Source: Adiantum capillus-veneris
Lineage: Eukaryota > Streptophyta > Polypodiopsida > Polypodiales > Pteridaceae
Direction of reading: 5' to 3'
Length of the DNA stretch: 64,000 nucleotides
NCBI GenBank assembly: GCA_014529385.2
Contig: CM043946.1
Location: 15,273,077-15,337,076 of the forward strand
Shown here piece by piece: positions 19,519-32,372 of this stretch. Each line of letters opens with the position of its first letter. Position 1 is the first letter of the stretch. The notes beneath the pieces are model-generated. The model worked only from the letters and a program-made list of their open reading frames with translations. It did no database searches and was not told the origin of the DNA. Both the position numbers and the translations under genes were made by a program.

Positions 19519-20960
19519 ATGGCTCACAATAACCAAGAGAGTAGAATGAACATTGATAACTTTGATTTTGCACATGAAGGTGTTAATGATGATGCCCCCA
19601 TGTTTATCAATTATCTTGTTACTAGGTTGCGTCAAGCTATGGACAACCCTACTTTGCAAGCCGAAGATTACTCAACAACTTCGTGCTTATGGGATTTCCC
19701 TTCCTCTCCAAGAGAGGAGAGAGAGCTTAAGAGGCCTCTTGATGAGACCCCCAAAAGAAGACTCTCCCATACGAGAGGAGGAATCCAAAGAGCAAGAAAG
19801 CAATGAATCCCTAAGTTCCTCTGAAGATGTGGCTCCACGAAGATGGCGGTCTAGACGATCGCCAACTCCTCCCATGAGGAAACGGTCAACACACATGTCT
19901 CCTCGTCACTCTGAAAGGGAAGAGAGGAAACAAAAAAAGAAAAGGTCAAAAAAGAGGTCACCCTCTTCTCCTTCTTCTTCACCTTCCTCCTCTTCCGACG
20001 AAAGCTATGGCTATTCTCCTAGAGAATACAAAAGGGGAGGACATCGCAAGTCATACCCTGCATGGCGAAGATCACAAAAGCTCAGGAAGTTCAAAGAGGG
20101 AGGGAAGAGTATCTCTTTTCTCACCCATGATGGCAACTTTGGTGCCACCGACAAAGTATTGGCCTTCATCCAACAATTTGATGCGGCCTTTGGAGACGAG
20201 GACTTCATGGAGTCCTCCAAGCTACGCCATGTAGCTATGCACTTCCAGAAATCGGCTCGTCAATGGTGGGCTAGCCTTCGTGACAACGGTGAAGCCCCAA
20301 AGACATGGAAAACTCTACGAGTTTCCATCGTGAAGCAATTCCTTGCAAGCGATGCAAAGGACAAAGTACTTCCGAATGGCGCAGTTTGAAGCTTCTCTCA
20401 CATAAGTCTATTCACAAATATATGGACAAGTTTTGGGATTTACATCTCAAGGCTACTGTCTTCCCAAAGATAGATTTTACCGAGCAAAAGCAACAATTTT
20501 GTGCGGGATTACCTGAAGAAATGGCGGAGTATATCAACTCCCAACGGCCTGGTTCTATCACCAAAGTAATCCACCACACCATGGTTGCTTCCCCCATCAA
20601 TTTCCAACAAGGGGCTAGACAGAATGTCAAACCCATGGAAAACAAAGACAAAAATGATGCAAAGGGGAAAACCAATGCCCAAAATTCTTTCCAAGGCACT
20701 TCCTACACCAACAACAATAATAACAATAGGTCCAAGGAGAAGGGAGTTTACAAGGTAAAAACAAACTCTCTCATGAAGAGCTTGAAGCTTTTCACAAGGA
20801 CCATAAGTATTTTAAGTGTGGGAAGTAAGGACATGGCTATCGTTCTTGCCCCAAGAAAAATGCTCACAATGAGACTCCTAGGGCTTCCACCATCGAAACT
20901 CCAAAAGAGGATGCTCATTGCAAAGGATCATCTCTCTCCTATACTTGGGGAAAGATAAGG
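19519..20960 (+). pseudogene. gag of element D
   Basis: Starts at ATG 19519 (MAHNNQESRMNIDNFDF). After frameshifts come an Arg/Ser-rich stretch (RKQKKKRSKKRSPSS) and the gag domain: FGATDKVLAFIQQFDAAFGD, LRHVAMHFQKSARQWWASL, KTWKTLRVSIVKQF, then IHKYMDKFWDLHLKATVFPK and CAGLPEEMAEYI. The zinc knuckle near 20812-20855 has its first Cys changed to Tyr and a TAA in the middle (YFKCGK, stop, GHGYRSC). Capsid and nucleocapsid role by family. A homologous gag domain is found in element I at 60690. Confidence 0.85.
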
Positions 20961-21632
20961 GAGCATGATGCCTTCATCTTGTTTGACCCTGGCTCTAGGG
21001 TAAAGGGGCCAATAAGGAGACGGGTACCAAAACAAAGCTGCACCTCCCCCCAATTTAGAGCCAAAAAATTGGAATATGCTTGGAATCTTGGTGATGTGTC
21101 CTGCTTTGATTTGCTGAAAAACTGATTTTTATTGCGCCTTGTCTATCTCTAACACGTGAGAAGCTTCATTTTGCATTGGAGAATGCGCAACGCTATATAT
21201 TATTCTGCACTCGTAGGCAGATTGCGCTCAAATTTTTGCGACGAAACCCTCTCTTCAGCACGCATCTTCTGCGCCTCCTCCGACTTGAATCTGATAACGG
21301 GGGAGGGAGCTATGTCCAGCGCCTCTTAGCTGGCCCACGACTGGCCCCTTTACCCTACTCACAACTTCATATCAACGGAGTCGGCCATCAAGTTCGGCAT
21401 TCAAGCTTTCGAGATGGGAGATATTGTAACGGCTGACACAGCTTTCAAGGGACAGCAAGCCTCCGTTACTCCCTTGATTGGGAAGTTGAGGCTTCATGTC
21501 CAAAGCTATGTCGACAAAGAAGACCTTTTCATCTCTCTTCTCCAATGTGAGGATGCTATCCTAGGGGCGCCATGGTTTGATCGCATGGCTACCAACATGA
21601 AGTTCCCTGAAAGGAGAATCTACCACATCTAA
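20961..21632 (+). pseudogene. aspartic protease of element D, split by a MITE
   Basis: The active site D-P-G-S is read at 20985-20996 after HDAFILF; chromoviral proteases usually have D-S/T-G in this place, so Pro is unusual but occurs in related elements of this window. A 358 bp MITE lies immediately after the Ser codon. Beyond it the domain goes on with AIKFGIQAFEMGDIVTADTAF, GKLRLHVQSYVDKEDLFIS and CEDAILGAPWFDRM, the last being the I-L-G-x-P/D-W-L/F motif. Broken. Confidence 0.8.
20998..21355. mobile_element. TA-flanked MITE in D protease
   Basis: 358 bp with perfect 14 bp terminal inverted repeats GGGTAAAGGGGCCA, flanked by TA at 20996-20997 and 21356-21357. Taking it out with one TA rejoins the protease reading immediately behind its active site. 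A TA duplication fits Tc1/mariner-like MITEs, while ends starting GGG are more typical of PIF/Harbinger, which duplicate three bases; I cannot settle the superfamily. The interior has no coding sequence. Confidence 0.88.
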
Positions 21633-21713
21633 AGGGGAAAGAACATATATATAGATGCTAATGAGTCTGGTCGTACTATACCACTTGTAAATTCACCAGC
21701 TTTTGATAAGTTA

Positions 21714-22780
21714 ATGAAAAGCTCGATTTCTGCGTACATGATTTTTGTCAAAGAATCCACTAATGACGCTAATGATTTATCGAATGAAAATGGTACGAAT
21801 CAAGAAAAGTTAGACTTGTCTACTTTTCTAAATGGATTCCAAGATGTTTTCATCGACGATATCCCTATGGACTTACCTCCAAAACGAGGGGATGATGACC
21901 ATCGAATTGAGCTCCTACCAGGAAGCTCACCGCCTAACAAGCCTCCTTATCGAGTTTCCCAAGCTCAACAAGAGGAGATCATGAGGCAAGTACAAGAATT
22001 GGTAGACAAAGGGATGGTGAGGCCTAGCTCCTCTCCCTTTTGTTCTCCAGTCCTTTTAGTGCAAAAGAAAGATGGTACATACCGTATGTGAGTGGATTAT
22101 CGAGACCCTACCGCAAGTTCATTGAGTGTTCTTTGTCATCTACTCCAAGTCCTTGGAGGAACACAAGCAACATCTCCAAGTTGAGTTTTCAAGCATTGAG
22201 GGAGAACAAGCTTTTTCTCAACCAAAAGAAAAGCGGATTTTTTCTTCGAGAGATTCGATACTTAGGTCATATTATTTCTCAAGATGGTATTTGTATAGAT
22301 CCATCGAAGTTAGCGGTAATAAAAGCATGGCCTAATCCAAGAAATCTACATGAACTAAGAAGCTCTATTGGTATATGTGCATACTATAGACGCTTCATAG
22401 TAAAATTTTATCAAATAGTAGTACCATTACAAGACTTAACAAAGAAGAACGTTAAGTATTCATGGACAGCAAAGAAGCAAAATGCTTTTGACAAGCTCAA
22501 AGAGAAGCTTACCTCTCAACCAATCCTCATGCTTCCGGATCTCTCAAAGCCATTTGAGGTCTAATGTGATGCTTGTGGTGATTATCTTGGAGTAGTCTTG
22601 CTTCAAGAAGGGCATGCCGTAGCATATGAGAGCCGAAGGCTCAATACTGATGAGCGGATCTTGGACATTTATGAGACAGAGCTTTTAGCTGTTCTACATG
22701 CCCTAGACACATGGAAGCACTATTTATTGCGGGCTCCATTCATTTACGAACAGACCACCAAAGTCTCAAGTACTTCATGA
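21714..22780 (+). pseudogene. reverse transcriptase-RNase H of element D, core deleted
   Basis: Reads FQDVFIDDIPMDLPPKRGDDD, IELLPGSSPPNKPPYRVSQ, RPSSSPFCSPVLLVQKKDGT, a TGA at 22087-22089, then VDYR. Directly after it the sequence jumps to FFVIYSKSLEEHKQHLQ, so roughly a hundred residues including the YxDD box are missing. The thumb (IRYLGHIISQDGICIDPSK), connection (WPNPRNLHELRSSIGICAYY) and RNase H (VVLLQEGHAVAYESRRLN, ILDIYETELLAVLHAL) follow. A TAA at 22562-22564 replaces the codon before the first RNase H Asp. It cannot polymerise. Confidence 0.88.
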
Positions 22781-22805
22781 CGCAACCAAGCTTTCCGACA
22801 AACAA

Positions 22806-24307
22806 ATGAGATGGGCAAATTTTCTTTCCCAATTTTATTTTCATATTGCTCACATTGCTGGTAAGCACAATCAAGTGGCCGATGCACTTTCACGACGACC
22901 AAAAGTCAATGCGGTGTCTATAGCAACTCACAATGATCTATCTTCTATGATAGCTGAGTATTCTACTGACCCTGGCTTTAAAGTTGTAATGTCAGCCCTT
23001 GCTTTGGGGAAGAAAGAGAAACGATTCGCCTTGCAGGATGGTCTCCATGGCAATAGGCTATGTGTTACCCACTCCCTTCGTGAGAAAGTCATATATATAT
23101 CCCATGCTCCTCTATATGCGGGGCATAGAGGCATTTAACCTACTCTTTGAGGAGTAGACATACTTCTATTGGCCTACCATGAAAGTGGACATACAAGAGT
23201 ATGTTTCAAAATGTGTGGTATACCAAAAGACTAAGTATGATAGAGGGAAGAAACCTGGACTACTCCAGCCATTGTCCATCCCTAATTCACCAAGGGAGAG
23301 TATATCCATGCATTTTATCTTTGGATTACCCAAGTCTATCCATGGGAATACGGGAACATGGACAATAGTCGACAGGTTTAGAAAGCAAGCACACTTCATT
23401 CCTGTCAAAAAGACTACTAAGACACACCAAATGGCAACCATCTTCACATCTCAGATTTTCAAACACCATGGGACCATGGATTTCCAACATCCATCGTGTC
23501 AGATAGAGATCCTAGAATGACCAGTTATTTCTAGAAAGGTCTCTTTGAAAATCTAGGTACAAGATTGAATTTCTCTTCGGCCTATCACCCACAAATGGAA
23601 GGCATAACTGAGATAGCCAATCTTACAATACTCGGTCTACTAAAGACTTATGTTACAAAAGTAGATCAACGCTCACAATAGGAGAAGTACTTACCTCTCG
23701 TAGAGTATGCGTACAATAATAATGTCCATACTACTACGGGAAAAGCACCTTTTGAAATCATAGAGGGAAGACCTAAAAGTCCCTTGCTACTTAAGGTACA
23801 TAGGAAGATCTTCGCTGCTGATGAGTATAGCCGTGACCTACAAGAATCTTTTCAAAAGGTTAAGAAGGCTATATCCATCTCTCAACAAAGGCAAAAAGCT
23901 GCTGCTCACAAGCACAGAAGGGCCTTAATGTTCAAAGAAAATGATTAGGTCTTACTGAAGTTTCCCAAGGCTCGATTGAGGCAAACGACGGGCAAAAATC
24001 CTAGGGGCCATCAAAAGTATTATGCTAAATTAGCAAAAAGATACTGTGCCATGTGGTCCTTTTCAAATCTTGAAGCCAATCAATGACATGGCTTATCAAC
24101 CCAAGTTTCCCAATCATTGGCTCATACACAATGCTTCTCATGTGAGCCTACTTAAGCCCTACAAAGGACAGCCACCAAGAGAACCAATTATTGAAGACCC
24201 TCCAGAAATCAAAGACCAAGAAGAGGTGCTACAACCTTCGGCATGAAGACAAGGTACTACGGCATGGTAAGATTATCCGACAGTATCCTATTAAGTTCAA
24301 AAACTAT
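22806..24307 (+). pseudogene. integrase and start of chromodomain, element D
   Basis: RNase H tail AGKHNQVADALSRRPKVNAV leads into integrase: zinc domain around 23090-23230 (GHRGI, then CVVYQKTK), core with SISMHFIFGLP where the first catalytic Asp is His, VSDRDPRMTS with the second Asp in another frame (about 23500), and YHPQMEGITEIAN where the Glu is placed. C-terminal part: KYLPLVEYAYNN, CGPFQILKPINDMAYQPKFP, LIHNASHVSLLKPYKG. A chromodomain begins (RQYPIKFKNY) and is cut by the LINE at 24308; its end is at 33246. Many stops. Confidence 0.87.
24295..24307. repeat. LINE target site duplication, left copy
   Basis: The 13 bases GTTCAAAAACTAT are repeated at 33245-33257 after the poly(A) end of the LINE. 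Confidence 0.92.
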
Positions 24308-24807
24308 GGTTCACTCTCTTACTTACGCTCTCTCATTACAAGTGTGTAAACACACAAGGCGCTCGCTGCTGCTACCCGCACCCACCCTCTCCATCGCTGC
24401 CCAACCCCCCCTCTCCCCTCGCCATCGTTGCGCCCCAGCTCCTGCTGCCCTCGCGTAGCACCTCCACCCACTCTTCTGCGCGCAGCCCCCCTACCCGCCC
24501 TGCCTTGCCCGCTGCCGCTCACGCTTCCCATTCTCAGCCCCCCTCCCCCCCCTTCCCTCCTCACGCTGCCCGTCACCAGTCCTCTCCAACACCAGCTCCA
24601 CTCGTCCCCAACCACTGCCTTGACCGCCAACCTGCCCTTTGCCCCGTCCGCCCACCTACACACTACCTTTTCCCATTGCCCCGCCTGCCTGCATTTCACC
24701 TTCTCCTACTTGTCGGGCCTCGCCAGCACCATTGACGGGTTCGGTCCAACAAAAGCTTCTCCTATCAACGACATTTCTCCGCCCTTTCCTCACAGCAGCA
24801 GACACAG
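24308..24807 (+). other. LINE 5' leader, C-rich
   Basis: 500 bp of strongly C-rich, G-poor sequence upstream of ORF1. Plant L1 elements carry an internal promoter in the leader; no specific motif is recognised here. Confidence 0.55.
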
Positions 24808-26696
24808 ATGGAGGCTCAAGCTCCGCCACAGAGGGACTATGATGAAGTCCCCTCGCCCAACCCCGCTGAGCCCACCAATCGACTTGCTCTTACTCCGACA
24901 GAGCAAGCGAGCCTAGCCGCAGAGGTGGATCGTCTGCAGGTGACTTCTGTCATCTGCAAGATTCTCCGCACCATACCCAACAGAGGAAACTGCGTGACCT
25001 TCTCCAGGCCCGCCTTCTTGCAGAGGTGGACAAGATCTTGGACGTTCAGATCCTCGGACGAGGCTACTACTAGATCGAGTTCGAGACACCCGAGATAGCG
25101 TCCAAGGTCACCCGAGATAGCGTCCAAGGTCATCGCCATGAGTCCATTGCCAATCCTCGAGCCCACTTTCGACAGTGGAGACATGATTTTGACCCTACTT
25201 CAGATGTTCTTGTAGAGGAGACAGACATCCCCTTCTCCGTCTCCTTTCCTGTTTTGCGAAGGGAGTACCTACCACTTTTGTCCACAATAGGCTCAGTGAT
25301 TGGGATTGTCCTGGAGACACCTCGCACGGCAGCCTCAATAGCTGCCAAGGCGGCCGGCATTCCCTCAGTTCGCGTTCTGGTTAGGAACACTCACACTCTC
25401 CCGAAGGTCATTCTTCTACCTCAGGTGAGTGGGGGTTGGTTTAGACAGAGCGTGGAGTATACGGGCCTCCCAAACCAATGCTTCATTTGTCGACAGATGG
25501 GCCATCTTGCGAAGGCCTATCCACGGAGGAGGCCTCGACCTACACCACAGACTCAGCCCCAACTTGCAAGGGCTGGCCAGCAGCCACAGGCAGAGACACA
25601 ACGCACACATGCAGAGCCACCCTTCGAGCTTGGGGCTGCAACAAAGGAAGGATGGCAGCAGGTCCGTGGTCGATGACCGCAAGGGCCACACAGCCTGGCA
25701 CTCAAAGTGGTCCTCAAGCGCCTGCCCAGCAACAGTGGGTTCCCACGGGGAACCGTTTCGGTCCTCTTGAGCAGGATGAGGTTCCTGCTCCATGCCCCAC
25801 CTCAGCTTCACCCTCGACAGTCCCTCCCACCCCATAGTTACCCCCCTCCTTATCCTTCCCCTGCCTCCTGCTCCCGCCCCTCGCCCCCTACCTCTGCCGC
25901 TCCCCCCCCCGCCCCTCTTCTCCCTGCTCCTACAGCCCCCCCTTCCGCTCCAGTTCCACAATCGACCCAGGGAGCAGGGCCATCTCCGACTGCTAGGAGA
26001 TCTCTTGGCAACGCCTTTGCCACGAGTCGCTTGGCGAGAGAGGGACAGTCTTTCTTGCCACCCCCTCTATAGGTACAGGCATCTCCCTTTGCAGCAACCC
26101 CTCGTGGTCTGACGAGCTTCGACATTCGGCGCCGATGGGACTTCTTTGGCTACGACTTTACACGTTTTCTCGGCGACTCCTCAGCAGACCATGAGGCACC
26201 TGCTTCAGGGTTCATGTTCTGTTCCTTGCAGCTAGGGGGATAGAGGCCTTGGACTCAAAGGTTGGCTTCTCTTTTCCCCTTTGCGGCAGGGACCAGATTG
26301 AGTGGACTCTCGACTCAGTGTTGGAGTGGTTGCATACACAGGTCCTAGAGTTCTCTCACCACATGGGAGACCTAAGAGTTACAGACATGCTCCAGACATT
26401 GTGGCCATTGCCAGGTTTGCGGTGACCCCCCCAGATACAGCAGGATGTACACACATTGTGGTTCACTTCTTTGCTAATACGCAATGCTTGCCATGCTATG
26501 TGCACATTCATGAGGACTCCAGGACAGAGGAGGTTGCTTTACGTACGGCTCGCTCTACTTGGGCTTGGGCCAAGCACCCGTTGCAGTCACGCCTATCTGG
26601 CGAACGCTTGGATGCAGATTACTCCCCATCCAAGCCAGCCTCGAAGATAGCACGTTTAGCTGTTGCGGCAGCATCTGTTCTCTCTCGCTCCCCATG
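24808..26696 (+). pseudogene. LINE ORF1, nucleic-acid-binding protein
   Basis: Starts at ATG 24808 (MEAQAPPQRDYDEVPSPNP). The middle (REYLPLLSTIGSVIGIVLET, GIPSVRVLVRN) looks like the domain often called DUF4283 in plant LINE ORF1. A single zinc knuckle CFICRQMGHLAKAY at about 25480-25520 has its last Cys replaced by Tyr. A long Pro-rich tail runs from 25540 to about 26060, followed by a basic segment to 26696. Frameshifts occur near 25100 and 25670. By family it binds LINE RNA in the cytoplasm and travels with ORF2. Confidence 0.72.
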
Positions 26697-29600
26697 AGGA
26701 TCGTCTCATGGAACGTGCAAGGACTTGGTGGACCCCAGTTTCAGTGTCAGCGGGGCCGACTGCGTCAACAGCTTTAGCACTGCCTTGTGGGAGGAGAGAT
26801 TGATCTCCTTATGCTACAGGAGCATCATCTGTGTGAGAGCCGCATTAGATGTTGTGGTCAGCTCTTGCGTGGACGATATGATACTTTTTGGTCAGCTGCT
26901 TTTGGACCTAGAGGCATCCAGGGTGGGGTATGTATGACTATTGCGGATTCTTTGCAACAGGCCATTGTGGACAGAGAGATTATTGTGCCAGGCAGGGCTC
27001 AGTGGATCACTATGCAGGTTCAGGGTTGCCTTGTGGGCTTCCTAAACATCTATGCGCCCAATGTGGCGAGTGCACGAGCAGAGTTTTGGTCACAGCTTGT
27101 TAAGTCTCTGCCACAGGCAGAACATTGGTGCATAGGGGGTGACTTCAACATGTTGGAGGACCCTTCTGAGTTCTGACAGGATTGGTGGTAGCCAGGCTAC
27201 TGTGCATGGAGTTAGCTGGCAGCTTGGAAAAGGTTCGGTATGACTCTGAGGATCTCTGATGTATGATAGCACTCTAGTTTTGTGAGGCCCCCAGACAGCT
27301 TGGCCTTCTCTCGTTCGGACCGCAGAGTGGGAGGAGTGAATCTATCGCGAATAGATCGCTTCTACACTAGTGACCATTTCAGTGACTTCGGTGGGACAGT
27401 TGGCATTCTAGCAAGCACTCCCTTCTCGAACAATGCACCAGTGATTCTCACAGTGGCAGACAGGCAGAGGAGGGGGAGCACGATGCTTCGCATCTCTGAG
27501 AGGGTCTTGCTAGACTCTGCACTTAGAGAGCGAGTAGAGGCTCTCTGGACATGCAAGATTTTCCTGCTGACAGAGTGGCCTCACGACTAGCTCATATTAG
27601 TCGTTTCTTTCTCCAGGAGTCTTTGGCTTGCCTGGCTGCAGCGAGAGAGGAGGAGCAACGTCTCAAACGGGGCGTTGCTTCCTTGCAGAGGATGTATGAG
27701 CAGCATCCAGACAGTCCTTGGTTGGAGGAGCAGCTCTACAGCAGGCTCGCCAAGAGCTTGTCAGCACAGAGGAGCCGCGCCATGAGTTTGCTTTCCATCG
27801 ACAAGCATCTCAGTGGACACAGGTGGATGACAGAGTGACTGATGCTTTCTTCGAGGCAGTGGAACCTCAGCATACACATGCCAAGGTCAATCAGTTGAGG
27901 AGGCCCGACGGGTCAGTTGCTTCTGAGCCAGTGGACATGCGTGCAGTTGCTACTGACTTTTACCGTGAGTTACTATCTGCAGAGCCTCAGTCATAGCGTC
28001 AGGATGCATGCAGGGAGCAGGTGTGGGCACAGATGCCTTGCCTTGTGACTGAGGAAATGCGTCAGAGGCTTGAGCTGCCACTTCAGCTTGATGAGCTGCA
28101 CGTGGCTCTTAGTGCACTCCCTCATGGTAGCTGTCCAACTGAGGATGGCTTGACTCCCAGTTTTTTCTTCGAGTACTGGGACTTGCTTGGCCCAGATCTC
28201 TGTAGTGCTTTTCAATACATCTTGCACACAAGAGAGATGCCTGACAGCATGAGTGAGGGTCTGATCTACCTCATTCCCAAGGAGGGTAGCTACCTTCGAT
28301 AAGATTCGACAGTGGCGCCCCATCACCATCCTCAACTCAGCCTACAAAATTCTTGCCAAGGCTCTAAGTTTGAGGATCTAGCCACTGCTGAGAGCCTTAT
28401 ACATGGGACTCAGACAGGTTTTGTCAAGCAGCGCAGTATCCTTGACTACATCTTTACTTTTTGGGAGCCTTGCCCTAGCGCGGCTCTGTGGTGAGGATCT
28501 GGTGATTCTTCTTCTTGATTTTGAGAAGGCCAACGACAGAGTTGACTGGGAATTTCTCGAGGGCACTCTACGCAGGATGGGCTTCTCAGATGCTTGGATC
28601 AGAGGGGTGTCCGTTTCGTACAAACAGGCACACAGTCAGGTACTTTTGTCAGGAGGTAGAGGTAATCGTTTCATGCTCACACGCTCGGTCAGACAGGGCT
28701 GCCCTCTTGCCCCCTTCCTCTTTCTGTTCTATGTCGAGGCGATGAACAGGTTTTTGGTGTCGCAACACGTTGGTTAACGGGGCTTAGCACTCCCTATTCG
28801 GGGAGATCAGCTACTGGACGCTGAGTTTGCAGAAAACTCACCTTGTACTTGGATGGCCAGGAGGCCAACCTTCACACGTGTGAGCACGCTCTTGAGACCT
28901 TCTGTTGTGCATCTGGCGCACTGATCAATTGGAGAAAGACAGCGGCTTTCTCGGTTGGTAGTGCTCCTGTGCTCGACTAGATGCCAAGTGAGGGTTTCAA
29001 GTGGATTCCCCCAAGGACTGCAGTTCGGTACTTGGGTTGGTTTGGACTTGTCTCCCGAGCAGCAAATTGCTCCCCTCCTCCTGTCTATAAGGAGGAAGTT
29101 GTTACATTGGAGCTCCGCACGACTTTCTTTGGCTAGCAGAGTTGCATTGGCCAACCAAGTGATATTGCCTACTATGTGGTACATCACTTCTTGTTGGATC
29201 TTCTCGAGTTCTTGTATCAGCCAGGTAGAGCGGCTGATCAGGAATTTCCTTTGGTCAAGGCGAGACACTCTGACTGCCCAGGCCAAAGTGGCTTGGCAGG
29301 TCATCATTCTTCCTTGTTCACAAGGAGGGCTTGGGATCAATCATCATAGACCCAGCACAGCAGAGCAGAGCCCTCATCGTCCGAGGTCTTCTTCCAGGTA
29401 AAGAGCCCTGGAAGGAGTTCTTGTTACAGTGCCTTCGTGCTAGGGTGCCTCAGGCAGGTGGCCCTTGGCAACCTTCGACCAGATGGATCTTCACAGACAT
29501 GCATAGAGTTGGTTTGAGCAGGAGACTGGAGGATCGCTTCGCTGTGGGGTTGCTTCGATCTTGGGAGCACTTGCGGCGAGGCTTGGAGCAGCGTCAGCCT

Positions 29601-30942
29601 ACTTGCATGGAGGAGCGCCTGCGACAGCCCCTTGTTTGGAACCCCATGGTTAGCACTCAGAGAGGTCACTTGGTTAGTAGTCGGCCTCATGTTTAATGGG
29701 TTCCATGGCAGCGGGTCCAGCACGCTCTTTAGGTGACTAGTTACACTTTTCAGGCTCGTCAGAGGAGCTACACGGCTTTCAGCTACAGGGCATCAGAGGG
29801 GTGCAGAGCATGTCCCACGACATCTCAAAGGCAGTACCAACTGAGTGGCTCACGTCTCTCGAGTCAGCAGCGCCCAGATGGATGGGAGCCTCCACGCGAC
29901 TGGAGGTTCTCATCTCTGTTCGGCCTTGCTCAAAGACTATTCCCTCCTTGTTTTTCGAGCTACAAGGTGAGGGACGCTTACAGCGAGTTGCAGTAGAGGC
30001 CCCGCAGGTGACAGAGTGTTGTTTTCAGAGGATCCAAGTGATGGACAGCTGTGAGAGGACTTGTGTCATCGATCCTGACCCAGCTGCTCTTGCGACTGGA
30101 CACTGGAGAGTGTGGGCTTGGGAGTGTTGTCCACTGGCACGAGTACAACGGGATCCTGGAGAGTGGCTTTGGAGGGACCCTTCTCTTCTGCAGACCACCC
30201 AGGTGCGCCTTTCTTTCAGTACACTGTTCGACTGAGACGTCACATATTGGCAGCACAGAGAGAGGCTCGCCCTGTGACTCCAAATTGCCAAGGCGAGTCA
30301 CTTTGTTTCAGTGGTTTGTCGCACACAGAGCTACAGCAGTTGGGAGTTGGCTGGTGCATAATGGCCTCTCGTCCGCATGCACAGCTTGTGACCACCTTGT
30401 CGAGAGTCAGCGTCATTCTCTATGGGACTGTCCCTTGGCACAACAGGTGTGGCTTCGTGTTCTTCAGCTGATGCCTACTCTTTCGACGGCTCGGCAGTAC
30501 ACTTGGGGGGCAGCTGCTCGGTCCACTCTCACGGGCCTGGCACTTCAGTTTGAGCTATCATCCACCAGCAGGATACTAGTGATGCAGGGGGGGCGACCTA
30601 CACTCCAACCTGCAACAGAGCTTATTCCACTGGAGTGGTGCAGTGAGAGAGGTGTGTTGGGAGTTCATCAATGGCTTGACACTCTGGTTCATCTGTCAGG
30701 CCCATTGCTTTCGCATCTTCGAGGCTCGCTCTGTACCACCAGCAGAGACTGTTTGGGATCTTTGGCTTGAGCTGATTCATACTCTCAGAGGACCATTCGA
30801 AAGACTCCAGGGCAGTTCCGACCGCATGCTGGAGCCAAGGAGGCTTTCCTTCGACTTTGGCGTCCTGGGCCATTTTTCACCATGGACCAAGGTGTGTTCA
30901 GATGGCACTACCGTTGGTGCATCTAAAGTTGGTCCAAGCTAG
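26694..30942 (+). pseudogene. LINE ORF2, endonuclease-reverse transcriptase
   Basis: ATG 26694 begins MRIVSWNVQGLGG, the first motif of the APE-type endonuclease, overlapping the end of ORF1. Further motifs: LLMLQEHHL (Glu site), VGFLNIYAPN, CIGGDFNML, LSRIDRFYTS. RT: PHGSCPTEDGLTPSFF, LIYLIPKEGS, RQWRPITILNSAYKILAKAL, LDFEKANDRVDW, SVRQGCPLAPFLFLFY. The FADD catalytic box is FAEN near 28828. The zinc-binding domain zf-RVT lies at about 30290-30450 (RVTLFQWFVAHRA, CTACDHLVE, HSLWDCPLAQQVW). Many frameshifts and stops; inactive. Confidence 0.88.
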
Positions 30943-32138
30943 GAAGTGGTCTATGCCAGGCAAGGGCAGCAGCAAAGTGCAGTGCAGAAGGCTAGGGCAG
31001 GTACCAAAGCCCTAGGCAGCCAAAGGATAGCGGGAGAGTATGCCTGATGCGGTTTTTTAGGCCAAAATTGTAGCGGAATGGTCCAGATGGGATGGCGGGT
31101 CAAGGTGTCCAAAATGCCAAGTCAGCATCATAAAATGTAGTGCTCAGTGTGCTCTAGAAGCCGGTCCAGACGGCTCGTCAAATGGAGCCTCGATGCTCAA
31201 GATATTGCAGTTGAAAGAAAGGGTGTGTAGCAGATCCCCGACGGAAAGGGCAACTGGGGACAGGTGGCCCAAGCAGGTGTGAGTGTATATGTGTAGTGCT
31301 CGAGTTGTGGAGCATGCCTGTCTTCTCGGATTGCGAATCGGAGCTCTAGATAGCAAGATATGGCCATTAGAAGATTTTCCAGGGGCCGGGTGTGTGCTCA
31401 CTTGACCGCATTGGAGGATGTGTCATATGGCAGTTTTGCGGCCTCGCCAAGGTTCTCGGTAGAAGTGTGCGTTATGTGGAGCTAGTCGCAATCGACTACA
31501 CATCAATCGGATGCTCGGTCGGTCAGATACAACAAGATGAAGTCGGGAGCCTGGGCAGTAAAAAGCTTGCAGGTAAATTTCTCGTTTTTTGGCAACCTTG
31601 GACAATGAACTCAGAAAAGTCAAAGGGTGGTGAGGTTTGCATGGCATTGGCCCGGTACAGTGAAAATCCGGCCCGGCTCAGCAGCTTGTGATTCCGACCC
31701 CCAGTCATTACATGGGAGCATAGGGGAAGTGGGCCCAAAAAAGGCATTGTGGGGGAGTTTTTTGAACACTCAAGAGAAGCCATCGAAGGCAGCTCACGGG
31801 CAACTGTCACGTGGCGGGCGAGTGAACCCACATGCAAAAGGTAGCCAAAATGTAACGCCCTATATGGACTGGGACGTGTACCCCTCATTAGTATCACAAG
31901 GTGGAGAAGGAGCTTGGAGCTCCGTGAGTTGTGGGCTATGGCGTCGGCGGCCAGGGGCACTGCTGTGGCGGCGGTGTCGCGGAGACACGGAGATGCCGGA
32001 GGTTTTGGCAGTGGCCGGTGGCGCAGGAGGCGCATGCCCGCGGGGGTTCAAGCAGTGGCGATGATGTGGCACGTTCTCCCGACACGCGGAAGTTCACACG
32101 GCCCTAGGGGGACCCGATATTTTGAGGAAGAGGGAGGG

Positions 32139-32162
32139 GGCAATAGCGACATCGCTATTGCC
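32139..32162. repeat. perfect inverted repeat, copy 1
   Basis: Arms GGCAATAGCGA and TCGCTATTGCC (11 bp, perfect) separated by CA. A second, longer copy lies 211 bp downstream. Confidence 0.9.
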
Positions 32163-32372
32163 TCCTCCCCTCAGGTAAGGGGAAGGTCCCACAGCAGCGG
32201 GCAAAGGTCACAGAGAGAGAGAAAGGTGCAAAGCCAAGCCAAGTGCAAGGCCAAAAGAGGACAAAGAGGAGCCGAATAAGGAGTGAAGGTCAAAGTCAAA
32301 AATTGAGCAGTATAAGGCTAAACCAAGAGAGGATAAAAGGTGAAAAATAAAAAATAAAAAATGAAGAGCCTA

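Noticed and set aside
24308-24807. Cys/Pro-rich small protein in the LINE leader
   Set aside because: All three frames are open because the sequence is C-rich and poor in A and G; no conserved pattern.
31853-31930. TGTAACGCCC... as the start of another LTR element inside the LINE
   Set aside because: No second copy and no target duplication could be found in the window.
31392-32279. Several 75-170 residue frames on both strands in the LINE 3' region
   Set aside because: They overlap on opposite strands, have no motif and lie in sequence with no coding pattern.
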